Positions 9,154 to 16,946 of a DNA stretch of 46,080 nt are shown piece after piece (within the stretch, counting starts at the first letter, position 1; every line of letters begins with the position of its first letter). Origin of the DNA: an uncultured Bacilli bacterium (GTDB lineage Bacteria; Bacillota_I; Bacilli_A; RF39; UBA660); the NCBI GenBank assembly GCA_910587745.1, contig CAJUNE010000007.1, positions 1 to 46,080 of the forward strand, read 5' to 3'. A program made the position numbers and the translations under genes. The notes below the pieces were generated by a model. It ran no database searches, was not told the DNA's origin, and saw nothing but the letters and a program-made list of their open reading frames with translations.

Positions 9154-10545
9154 ATGAATAAATTAACTAAATATAATAAAAAAAGAAATTTTAATAAAAC
9201 AAGTGAGCCCAAAGGAATAGAAAAGAAAGGGCATAAAAAATTAATATTTTGTGTTCAACATCACTTAGCTAGAAAAGACCATTATGATTTTAGATTAGAA
9301 CTAAATGGAGTATTACTTAGTTGGGCAGTACCAAAAGGCCCGAGTTATAACCCTAAAGAAAAAAGGTTAGCAGTCCATACTGAAGACCATCCTTATGATT
9401 ATCGGAATTTTGAAGGTGTAATACCAAAAGGTGAATATGGAGGGGGAGTTGTTCAGTTATGGGATAAAGGCGAATGGCTCCCTTTTGAAAACCCACATGA
9501 TACATATAAAAAAGGTTATTTAAAATTTATATTAAAAGGAAGTAGACTAAAAGGGGCCTGGACCTTAATTCATTTTAAAGAGAATAATTGGCTATTAATA
9601 AAAGAGAAAGATAATACCAAGGGATTTAAAGATATTAATAGATATAAGACAAGTATAAAAACAGGAAGAACTATAGAAGAAATTGAAAAAAATATTAAAA
9701 TAAATAAAAAGGATAAAAAAGAAGAAATAAATATCACTCATCCTGAAAAAATAATCTACAAGAATCCTAAGATAACGAAAGGTGAAGTACTAAAATACTA
9801 TGAACTAGTAGCAAGTAGAATGTTGCCATTTATTAAAAATAGAATATTAAGTACTAAAAGATGTCCTGAAGGGATAGATGGTAATATATTTTTTAAAAAG
9901 CATTTAGAACCCAATAGAGATGGTATAAAAATGATTAAATTACCAAGTGCTAAAGACAAAAAAGATGATTATTATTATATTATAAATGAAAAAGGCTTAT
10001 TAAATGAAGCGAATATGAATAGTATTGAATTTCATGTATGGGGAAGTAATATTAAAAAAATAGATAGTCCTGATATAATGGTATTTGATTTAGACCCTGA
10101 TGAATTATTAAATATAGATAAAGTTAGAGAAGGAGTAAAAGATTTAAAAAAAATATTAGATGAATTAAAATTAAAATCTTATTTAAAAACCAGTGGTGGT
10201 AAAGGATATCATATTGTAGTGCCTATAAAAACGAAAATAAGCTGGGAAGAATTTAGGGGTATTGCTAAAAATATAGCTAAGCTTATGGAAAATAAATGGC
10301 CAGATAAATATACAAGTAATATGCGAATGGAAAAAAGAAAAGGTAAAATATTTATAGATTGGGTCCGTAATACCAAAGGAGCTACGAGTATCGCTCCATA
10401 TTCGTTAAGAACAAGAAAAAATGCACCTATATCCATACCTATAAAATGGAGTGAATTAGATAAAATAAAGCCTAACGAGATAACTATTAAAGAAGTGGTT
10501 AAAAGATTAAAAAGAAAAGATCCATGGGAAGATTTCTTTACATAG
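9154..10545 (+). CDS. ligD: LigD-like protein: 3'-phosphoesterase plus polymerase/primase, no ligase domain
   Basis: 463 residues. Residues ~25-165 are the LigD phosphoesterase domain: the Mn site H37, H43, D45, R47 (HHLARKDHYDFRLE), then DHP (H79) and Y83, and VIPKGEYGGG. Residues ~190-460 are the LigD polymerase/primase domain (ITHPEKIIY start, FDLDPD with metal Asp 312 and 314, SGGKGYH, SIAPYSLR). The ATP-dependent ligase domain of full LigD is absent, and no Ku gene is in the window. In bacterial end-joining these domains trim 3' ends and add (ribo)nucleotides; here the partner ligase must be encoded elsewhere or the protein works in another repair route. Start ATG 9154 has AAGGAG 10 bases upstream. 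Confidence 0.9.
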   Translation: MNKLTKYNKKRNFNKTSEPKGIEKKGHKKLIFCVQHHLARKDHYDFRLELNGVLLSWAVPKGPSYNPKEKRLAVHTEDHPYDYRNFEGVIPKGEYGGGVVQLWDKGEWLPFENPHDTYKKGYLKFILKGSRLKGAWTLIHFKENNWLLIKEKDNTKGFKDINRYKTSIKTGRTIEEIEKNIKINKKDKKEEINITHPEKIIYKNPKITKGEVLKYYELVASRMLPFIKNRILSTKRCPEGIDGNIFFKKHLEPNRDGIKMIKLPSAKDKKDDYYYIINEKGLLNEANMNSIEFHVWGSNIKKIDSPDIMVFDLDPDELLNIDKVREGVKDLKKILDELKLKSYLKTSGGKGYHIVVPIKTKISWEEFRGIAKNIAKLMENKWPDKYTSNMRMEKRKGKIFIDWVRNTKGATSIAPYSLRTRKNAPISIPIKWSELDKIKPNEITIKEVVKRLKRKDPWEDFFT

Positions 10546-10610
10546 AATATATTAATTTAATTGAAAAGAAGCAAAAAATCTTTTATAATTAAATAAAAGG
10601 TAGTGATACT

Positions 10611-11153
10611 ATGAAAAAAATAGGAATAGTTTTACTTAAAATTCTACTAGGATTAATAGAAACAATTTTAATTCTTGTAATAGTAATAAACATATTATTA
10701 ATTTTATCTGATAAAGTTTTAGAAAAACCATATCCTTCAATCATGGATTACACATATCTAACAATAAATAAAAATAATGAATTCTTAGGTCTCAAGAAAG
10801 ATGATTTACTTATTCTTGATATCAGAAAAACATTTACTAATAAAGATATAGTATATTATAGAGATGAAGATAAATATAAACTTGGAAAAGTAGAGGAAAT
10901 AATTGTAGAAAATGTTTTAGTTAAAAATGGTGAAATAGAAGAAAATACTACTAAAGGTTTAGTGGAAGGAACACTAATTTTAACCATAAATAAGGTAGGA
11001 AAATTAGTAAATATCCTTTTTCAACCAATGAGTTTATTAGTATCAATAATAATTTTAACTATTGTTAGTATTATTCAAAACTTTATAAGTAAAAAAACAA
11101 AGCAAGGAAAAGAAGAAAAGCCTGATTTCAAAAAAATGAAACGTTACAACTAA
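10611..11153 (+). CDS. Signal-peptidase-I-like membrane protein lacking the catalytic dyad
   Basis: 180 residues. An N-terminal membrane segment (~5-32), an extracytoplasmic beta-rich domain and a second membrane segment (~137-160) give the layout of SipW/ER-type signal peptidase. Family landmarks can be aligned: KPYPSIMDYTYL at the SGSMxP box, KDIVYYR at the GDIVxxR strand, LGKVEEI at the (K/H)RV box. The residue just before Met45, normally the catalytic Ser, is Ile44, and the general base position is Gly. If the alignment is right this is a catalytically dead relative. It precedes secG and is separated from it by a terminator. Confidence 0.5.
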   Translation: MKKIGIVLLKILLGLIETILILVIVINILLILSDKVLEKPYPSIMDYTYLTINKNNEFLGLKKDDLLILDIRKTFTNKDIVYYRDEDKYKLGKVEEIIVENVLVKNGEIEENTTKGLVEGTLILTINKVGKLVNILFQPMSLLVSIIILTIVSIIQNFISKKTKQGKEEKPDFKKMKRYN

Positions 11154-11177
11154 ATAATAAATTAGTTGTACTTTTTA
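11145..11177 (+). terminator. Rho-independent terminator before secG
   Basis: 9-bp stem TACAACTAA / TTAGTTGTA (11145-11153 with 11162-11170) followed by CTTTTT. The left arm overlaps the stop codon of the upstream gene. A TATAAT at 11190-11195 just beyond it can serve secG. Confidence 0.75.
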
Positions 11178-11223
11178 TTAGTTTTATGTTATAATCTTAC
11201 TTGTAAAAAAGGAATGATTATAA

Positions 11224-11442
11224 ATGTTAGAAACAATTTTATTAATAGTATCAATACTAATTATCGCTGTTGTATTATTACAAGGCAGCAAAGCCAGTGA
11301 TGGCAGCCAAATATTAAGCGGTGGTAATGACGCATTATTTCAAAATATGAAAGAAAGAGGATTTGAACTTTTCATAAGTAGATTTACTTTAATATTAGGT
11401 TTTATATTCTTTATTATTTCATTGATATTATTCTTAAAATAA
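11224..11442 (+). CDS. secG: Preprotein translocase subunit SecG
   Basis: 72 residues, typical size. Two membrane segments (residues ~3-19 and ~51-71) flank a cytoplasmic loop with the conserved QGSKASDGSQILSGG stretch. SecG associates with SecYE and stimulates protein export. Monocistronic here, with its own -10 box (11190) and a strong terminator directly after the stop. AAAAGGA lies upstream of the ATG. Confidence 0.93.
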   Translation: MLETILLIVSILIIAVVLLQGSKASDGSQILSGGNDALFQNMKERGFELFISRFTLILGFIFFIISLILFLK

Positions 11443-11444
11443 AG

Positions 11445-11476
11445 AATCAGACGTTTAATATGCGTCTGATTTTTCT
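11445..11476 (+). terminator. Rho-independent terminator of secG
   Basis: AATCAGACG (11445-11453) pairs perfectly with CGTCTGATT (11463-11471) and is followed by a T run. The next ~170 bases to the cas promoter are very AT-rich, with scattered TATAAT-like words and no gene. Confidence 0.88.
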
Positions 11477-11645
11477 TTGCAATATGCATGATTAATATTT
11501 TTAAAATATCATAATAGATTTTTTAAATTATAATATAAAAAGATTATAATAATAAAATATCATAAAAAAATATTATAATCAATAAAAATTTAATTATATA
11601 TTTTATAATAAATAATAATTCCTAATCTATTATGTTATAAAAATG

Positions 11646-11674
11646 TTGACAAAATTTATTTTTAATGGTATTCT
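11646..11674 (+). promoter_or_regulatory. cas6: Promoter of the cas operon
   Basis: A perfect TTGACA (11646-11651) and TATTCT (11669-11674) are 17 bases apart, 25 bases before the cas6 ATG. It is the only good promoter between the secG terminator and cas6. Confidence 0.75.
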
Positions 11675-11698
11675 GTGGTTGGAAAGGAGTAATGTATA

Positions 11699-12421
11699 AT
11701 GAAGATAAACTTATATTTTAGTTTAAAGAACAATGTAATATCTATAGACTATAGTAAATTTATAGTATCTTACATAAAGCAGAGTTTATTTTTATATGAC
11801 AAAGAGCTATATAAAAAATGGTATGAAGGCAAAAATGAAATAAAATCATTTACATTTTCTGTATACTTTAACAATCCATTATTTAAAGATGAAAAAATTA
11901 TATTAGGAAATAAAGATATGATAGTATATTTTAAAATGCCAATTAGTGAAGATACAATAAGACTATATAATGCATTTTTAGCAAGATTTAAAAATAAAGA
12001 AGAATTTAAGATAACTGATAATAGTATGTTATTAACTCATTTATATTCTGAGGTTTTAAAAGAATTTGAAGATAACCAACTAATAATTAAAATGAATAGT
12101 CCTTTAATAGCAAGAAATCACGACAGACAAACAAACAAAAATAAGTATTATTTAGCTACGGATCCTGAGTTTAAAGAAACAATCAAAATGAATATATCTA
12201 ATGTTATAGAAAGACTTAATCTTAATTTATCTTTAGAAGACTTTGAAATAAACCCTTTAAAAACCACTAAAACAGTAGTAAGGCTTTATGGCTCAATGAT
12301 TCAAGGTTCATTAGGTATTTTTGAATTAAAAGGAAATAAAGAATTATTAAATTTCTTATATCAAGCAGGAATTGGCTCTGCAAGATCATCAGGGTATGGT
12401 AATTTTAGTATCATCAAATAG
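11699..12421 (+). CDS. cas6: CRISPR pre-crRNA endoribonuclease Cas6
   Basis: 240 residues, normal length. The C-terminal glycine-rich loop (GIGSARSSGYGNF) and the N-terminal KSFTFSVYF strand are Cas6 hallmarks. Cas6 cuts within each repeat and leaves an 8-base 5' handle, here probably AUUUAAAU (or ...AC for array 3), on every crRNA. The position where many I-B Cas6 proteins carry the catalytic His, shortly before the FTFS strand, holds W41-Y42 instead; no His occurs in the first 50 residues, so another residue (perhaps Tyr) may be the base. GGAG is 9 bases upstream of the ATG. First gene of the operon, 12 bases before cas8b. Confidence 0.93.
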   Translation: MKINLYFSLKNNVISIDYSKFIVSYIKQSLFLYDKELYKKWYEGKNEIKSFTFSVYFNNPLFKDEKIILGNKDMIVYFKMPISEDTIRLYNAFLARFKNKEEFKITDNSMLLTHLYSEVLKEFEDNQLIIKMNSPLIARNHDRQTNKNKYYLATDPEFKETIKMNISNVIERLNLNLSLEDFEINPLKTTKTVVRLYGSMIQGSLGIFELKGNKELLNFLYQAGIGSARSSGYGNFSIIK

Positions 12422-12433
12422 AAAGGAGAGCGT

Positions 12434-13981
12434 ATGATAGAATTTGAATTACAAGATTTCTGCATTAATGCTGGAATAGTAGGATTATATGAAATGCTAA
12501 ATCTTGCTGACCCTAAAGAACAACATTATAAAATAGAAAAAAACAAATTATGTGTTGAACAAGAATGGCTTATTTCATTAGATTTAGCAAGTTTATATTT
12601 TAAAGCATTAATTAAGAAATTTTATAAAATATGTCCTTTATCAAGAACGATTAAAAGTTTAGAAATATTAAAAAATAGTGAACAAGATTCTAAAAGTCTT
12701 AAAGATAGTATAAAGAAAATAGAAGATTCTTTAACATCAAATCGTTATAAGTCAGCTAGTGAGCTAATAAAAAAAGAAATAGACTTTAACTTATATGAAG
12801 ATTTAAAGAAACTTAAAATTTCAACAAAAGAAAATTACATAGATAATATAGAAAAAGTATTAAAAGACTTAGAAAATGAAAAGCTTAAAAATATATTTCT
12901 AATTAAAGATATAATATATTTAATAATAAAATATTTTTGGAACGATGTAAGCTTCTTAAACAGACAAAATAGCGCTAAAGACCCAAAAGAAGAATTTTAT
13001 AAAACATTTGAAAAACCATTTAAAGAATATTTAAAGGAAGAACCTACAGGAAAAGAATATTGTATTGAGTGTGGTTTACCAATTAAGGGTGACTTTAAAA
13101 TGAAAACGTCATATATAAATTCCTTATCTGAAGACTTTGCACGCAAGAATAGTAATTATTGGAATTTCAAACCAAATTGCTATGTTTGTCCAAAATGCAA
13201 TTTCTTATTTGGCTTAATGCCATTAGGTTTCTTGCCATATGGAAATAATTTTGTATTTGTAAATAATAATACATCATTAGATACATTAATTGGTTCGAAT
13301 AAAGTATCGCTATTAGAAGATAGTAATTTAAGCTATTACCAACAATATAATAATGTATTACAAAATATATCTAAAAGTAATTTAAATAAATTAGAAAACT
13401 TAGAAGTTATAACAAATCTTGTTGACTTAGAAAGATATAAGTTTGATATTATATCTAAAACAATACTTTTAAAAATTAAGAATAATGAAAAAGATTTAAA
13501 AACAATAAGTAAATTAGGAGTAATAAATCATAATAAAGAATTTATAAACGCTTATGATGAAGTCATGTCAAGAATTTTTGACAATAAAAGTTTATATCCC
13601 TTGTTACATAATTTATTACTAATGAGTATAAATACGAGCCATGCCAAAGTGTATTGCAAGTATATATATAAAATAGAAAATGGAGGTAAAGAAGTGAAAG
13701 ATTATTGGAAAGTTCGCGAAGCAGGCGAAAAAATGTGTACAACTTTGAAAAAGCTAAAAAGCGGAAGAATCGAAGGGTTATGTTATGATATTGCCAACAT
13801 GATTGCAAATAATAAAGCAAATGAGTTATATAATTTAGTATTTAATTTATCAGTAAAAACAGGAGTTGCATTCCCTATAGAGATGTATGAAATAATTGAA
13901 GATAAAAATAAAATAAAACTTGTTGGATATGCATTTGCCACAGGTTTTATCGCAGGAAAGGATGATAAAGATGATAAATAA
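12434..13981 (+). CDS. cas8b: Type I-B Cascade large subunit Cas8b1/Cst1 (CXXC-CXXC family)
   Basis: 515 residues. The defining feature is the split zinc site C210xxC213 and C252xxC255 (plus C249), followed by the family-typical LFGLMPLGFLPYGN. The large subunit recognises the PAM and anchors the crRNA 5' handle in the I-B effector complex. AGGAGAG precedes the ATG. The C-terminal helical part can probably also be translated alone from an internal GTG (13694), giving the small subunit. The reading frame overlaps the next gene by 11 bases. Confidence 0.92.
   Translation: MIEFELQDFCINAGIVGLYEMLNLADPKEQHYKIEKNKLCVEQEWLISLDLASLYFKALIKKFYKICPLSRTIKSLEILKNSEQDSKSLKDSIKKIEDSLTSNRYKSASELIKKEIDFNLYEDLKKLKISTKENYIDNIEKVLKDLENEKLKNIFLIKDIIYLIIKYFWNDVSFLNRQNSAKDPKEEFYKTFEKPFKEYLKEEPTGKEYCIECGLPIKGDFKMKTSYINSLSEDFARKNSNYWNFKPNCYVCPKCNFLFGLMPLGFLPYGNNFVFVNNNTSLDTLIGSNKVSLLEDSNLSYYQQYNNVLQNISKSNLNKLENLEVITNLVDLERYKFDIISKTILLKIKNNEKDLKTISKLGVINHNKEFINAYDEVMSRIFDNKSLYPLLHNLLLMSINTSHAKVYCKYIYKIENGGKEVKDYWKVREAGEKMCTTLKKLKSGRIEGLCYDIANMIANNKANELYNLVFNLSVKTGVAFPIEMYEIIEDKNKIKLVGYAFATGFIAGKDDKDDK
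13694..13981 (+). CDS. cas11b: Predicted internally translated small subunit (Cas11b-type)
   Basis: Inside cas8b, GGAGG (13682-13686) lies 7 bases before a GTG (13694) that is in the cas8b frame (codon 421). Translation from it would give 95 residues, mostly helical (starts VKDYWKVREAGEKMC), the size and position of Cas11b, which is known in type I-B, I-C and I-D systems to arise from an internal start in the large-subunit gene. GGAGG is one of the best ribosome binding sites in the locus and has no other obvious purpose. Seen: site and frame. Inferred: that it is used. Confidence 0.6.
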   Translation: MKDYWKVREAGEKMCTTLKKLKSGRIEGLCYDIANMIANNKANELYNLVFNLSVKTGVAFPIEMYEIIEDKNKIKLVGYAFATGFIAGKDDKDDK

Positions 13982-14852
13982 AAAAGGATTAACAATAAGC
14001 CTAATTATTGAAACAGAAAGTGCAAATTATGGTGATGGAGTAGGAAATACATCAACATTAAAGAAAATGACAAGAGGTGACGATACGAAGTATACTTATA
14101 TATCTAGACAAGCATTAAGATATAGTATAGTAAGAGCATTAGAATGGGATAATACACCAGTAGACGCTAAAGGAAAAGGAGCTCAAACAGTAGTGCAGTT
14201 CTTACCGGAAGCAACTATTAAAGATTATCCAGAAATAGATTTATTTGGTTATATGAAAACTGAATCAGAGAAAGGAGCAGCAACTAGAAACGCTGTTGTA
14301 CGTTTAAGTAATGCTATATCACTTGAAGAGTATAAAGATGATACGGATTTTTTAACAAATATGGGATTAGCCAAAAGAAATGGCAATGATTTTAATAATA
14401 GTATAGTTAAAAGTGAAATACATCACACATATTATGGTTATACTATAACTATTGATTTAGATTTAGTAGGAATTGATGGCGAAATAGAAATAGACAATAA
14501 AGAAAAAGCAAGTAGAATTAATAAGTTATTAGAAACTATAGAATTCTTATATCGAGATATTCGTGGAAGAAGAGAAAATTTAAATCCAATATTTGTAATA
14601 GGTGGAATCTATGAAAGAAAAAATCCTTATTTTGAACATCGTTTACAACTAGAAAGTAACAATCTCAAAATTGAAACAATCGAAGAATTATTAGAGAATA
14701 AAGATGTAAAAGAAAATACTAAAGTTGGTATTTTAAAAGGCAAGATATCAAATGAACAAGAAATAATAGAGAAATTTAACGCAAGTAGTATTTCAAAAAT
14801 GTTTGAAGATTTAAAAAATGAGGTAAATGAATACTATAATGAAAGTAATTAG
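13971..14852 (+). CDS. cas7: Type I-B Cascade backbone subunit Cas7 (Cst2/DevR family)
   Basis: 293 residues. The N-terminus KKGLTISLIIETESANYG and the TYISRQALRYSIVRAL helix match the Cst2/DevR branch of Cas7, which coats the crRNA spacer in multiple copies. GGAAAGG lies 9 bases upstream of ATG 13971; the ATG at 13962 directly abuts that site and longer starts lie deep in cas8b. It overlaps the end of cas8b by 11 bases and the start of cas5 by 14, implying translational coupling. Confidence 0.92.
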   Translation: MINKKGLTISLIIETESANYGDGVGNTSTLKKMTRGDDTKYTYISRQALRYSIVRALEWDNTPVDAKGKGAQTVVQFLPEATIKDYPEIDLFGYMKTESEKGAATRNAVVRLSNAISLEEYKDDTDFLTNMGLAKRNGNDFNNSIVKSEIHHTYYGYTITIDLDLVGIDGEIEIDNKEKASRINKLLETIEFLYRDIRGRRENLNPIFVIGGIYERKNPYFEHRLQLESNNLKIETIEELLENKDVKENTKVGILKGKISNEQEIIEKFNASSISKMFEDLKNEVNEYYNESN

Positions 14853-15528
14853 ATTAACAATTAAGCAAAACTTAGCTAATTATCGTAAGCCTTTAAATTA
14901 TCAAATTAAAGAGTCATATCCATTACCGCCATATTCTACGATTATTGGTATGATACATAAAGCTTGCGGTTTTACAGAATATCATCCTATGAAAATAAGT
15001 ATTCAAGGTAATACAAATAGATCCATAAGTGATATATATACCAAGTATTCATTCTCAAAAGGAGCAAAGTTTGAAGAAGGTAGACATACATTAAGAATAC
15101 CAAGTAAAAATAAAACATATGGAGTAATAAAAGGCATAGGAAATATAGAACTTATCCAAGATATAGATTTAACAATTCATATATATCCAATTAATGAAGA
15201 TGAAATATCCTTCATATATGAAAAGCTATTAAAACCAGATACTTATTTAGCATTAGGTAGACATGAAGATTTAATAGATATTCAAGAAGTTAAAATTGTT
15301 GAATGTTTAGAAGAAGATATGGTAGGTACTAAAAACCCAATTTATGTTCCTGTAGAATTAGTTAATGGTGGAAAGACAATATATAGTCTACCAAAAGAAT
15401 TTTATATAGACGAAGAAACTGGACTAAGAAGATTTAAAAAGCCCATAAAAGTATATTTATTAAATGAAGGAGAAATAATAAAAAGAGCATATATTGATGA
15501 AGATAAATATCCTGTTGCTTTATGTTAA
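14839..15528 (+). CDS. cas5: Type I-B Cascade subunit Cas5
   Basis: 229 residues. MKVIRLTIKQNLANYRKP followed by PLPPYSTIIGMIHKACG is the characteristic Cas5 start; Cas5 caps the crRNA 5' handle next to Cas8. I chose ATG 14839, which gives the family N-terminus, over the in-frame ATG at 14827; GAGG at 14820-14823 is 15 bases from the former and 3 from the latter, so the start is not fully settled. Last gene before the leader of array 2. Confidence 0.9.
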   Translation: MKVIRLTIKQNLANYRKPLNYQIKESYPLPPYSTIIGMIHKACGFTEYHPMKISIQGNTNRSISDIYTKYSFSKGAKFEEGRHTLRIPSKNKTYGVIKGIGNIELIQDIDLTIHIYPINEDEISFIYEKLLKPDTYLALGRHEDLIDIQEVKIVECLEEDMVGTKNPIYVPVELVNGGKTIYSLPKEFYIDEETGLRRFKKPIKVYLLNEGEIIKRAYIDEDKYPVALC

Positions 15529-15533
15529 AAGAT

Positions 15534-15660
15534 CTGTCGACCATAAAAGATGCAAAAAACTTTAGGGATCGACAGAAAAAATATTAAAAATAAACACAAA
15601 AATTCATAAAAGTATGAAAAGATATCATGGCATTTATATATTTTGTTAGTTAAAACACCT
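15534..15660 (+). promoter_or_regulatory. Leader of CRISPR array 2 with CTGTCGA/TCGACAG inverted repeat
   Basis: Starts six bases after the cas5 stop. CTGTCGACC (15534-15542) and TCGACAG (15569-15575) form an inverted repeat enclosing A-rich sequence with ATAAAA, ATG and AAAAAAC. The same element with the same internal spacing precedes array 3, and in both cases its first base is 127 bp upstream of the first repeat. The remaining leader differs between the two arrays. It may be a binding site for the adaptation machinery or host factors, or a transcript 3' end hairpin for the preceding cas gene. Confidence 0.7.
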
Positions 15661-16817
15661 GTTTAATCTTAATAATATTGAAATTTAAATTTATCTAATT
15701 ATGACCCAATTTATAAAGATGCTAAAGTTTAATCTTAATAATATTGAAATTTAAATCTTGTCTTTTTTTCAATCTTTGTTGTCTTTTTTTGAGTTTAATC
15801 TTAATAATATTGAAATTTAAATTAGGGCTTAATTAAGAACTTAATGTTTTTTTTGTTTGTTTAATCTTAATAATATTGAAATTTAAATGAAAAATCACAG
15901 TTGGAAATTGGTGATAAGTTTGCGTTTAATCTTAATAATATTGAAATTTAAATAAAATTGCATTAAAAACTGATACTGGAACAGAAGAAAGTTTAATCTT
16001 AATAATATTGAAATTTAAATATGTTTATATTTTTATTACTTTTGAAAAAGTAAAATCGTTTAATCTTAATAATATTGAAATTTAAATTTAATACTTGAGT
16101 TTGTGTTAAATCATTATCATATGAGTTTAATCTTAATAATATTGAAATTTAAATGATAGCGACGAAATTGAGGTTTTCGAGTTATGATTAGTTTAATCTT
16201 AATAATATTGAAATTTAAATGAATATTATTTCTAAAATAGCAATATTTTTTTCATTGTTTAATCTTAATAATATTGAAATTTAAATTGTTTAATTTTGTC
16301 TGGTATGCTTAGTTTAACTATTGGTTTAATCTTAATAATATTGAAATTTAAATATTGCATTAATTCCTATTGGAGTTAGCTTAGCATTTGTTTAATCTTA
16401 ATAATATTGAAATTTAAATCTATCTATTTATTTTTATATTTGGGTGGTTATCATTGTTTAATCTTAATAATATTGAAATTTAAATTTTATTGTAGATAAT
16501 CCAATAGTGAAAGTAGGAAATGTTTAATCTTAATAATATTGAAATTTAAAGTAGTGAACAGTTGGTTCAATACAATAGGAAACTTGAGTTTAATCTTAGT
16601 AATATTGAAATTTAAAGGGAAGTGGGAAATCATTTAGTGCTAAGGAATTAATAAGTTTAATCTTAGCAATATTGAAATTTAAAGTGTCTTATTATACAAA
16701 ACAATTACGGTAATGATTATTGTTTAATCTTACTATATTAGAATTTAAATGCTCCTGATGTTGCAAAAACACATCCGTTACCATTAGTTTTTAATATTAC
16801 TATTTTAGAATTTAAAA
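15661..16817 (+). CRISPR. CRISPR array 2: 18 repeats, 17 spacers; second repeat type with array-1-type trailer
   Basis: Repeats 1-13 are identical 30-mers (starts GTTTAATCTTAATAAT, ends TTGAAATTTAAAT); spacers are 35-37 bp. Repeat 14 (16522) ends in G, repeat 15 (16588) adds one change, repeat 16 (16655) a second. Repeat 17 (16722-16750) is the array-1 repeat minus one T, and the last (16787-16817) is a degraded repeat of the same type. The array is inserted between cas5 and cas3, in the same direction as the cas genes. The shared 3' end ATTTAAAT suggests one Cas6 can process all arrays. Confidence 0.97.
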
Positions 16818-16896
16818 TTAAGGCATAATCCGATTCAATTTTAAAGAACTTTAGATTAATAACAATTATATTAAAATATCAAATAATAGAAAGAAT

Positions 16897-16927
16897 AGTC
16901 TAATAGAATAATAGTTTCTATCAGACT
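16897..16927 (+). other. Hairpin in the cas3 5' region
   Basis: AGTCT-A-ATAGAA (16897-16908) pairs with TTCTAT-C-AGACT (16916-16927) with one mismatch and a 7-base loop. It ends eight bases before the GAGGAA ribosome binding site of cas3. No T run follows, so a simple terminator is unlikely. Confidence 0.5.
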
Positions 16928-16946
16928 GATTTATGAGGAATAAGAA

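Noticed and set aside
10559..10603. TTTAATT/AATTAAA inverted repeat after ligD as a terminator
   Set aside because: Entirely AT stem with no T run; could be chance in DNA this AT-rich.
13920..13970. Longer upstream start for cas7
   Set aside because: It would add residues encoded in the cas8b C-terminal frame region without a ribosome binding site; ATG 13971 has GGAAAGG at good spacing and gives the family N-terminus.
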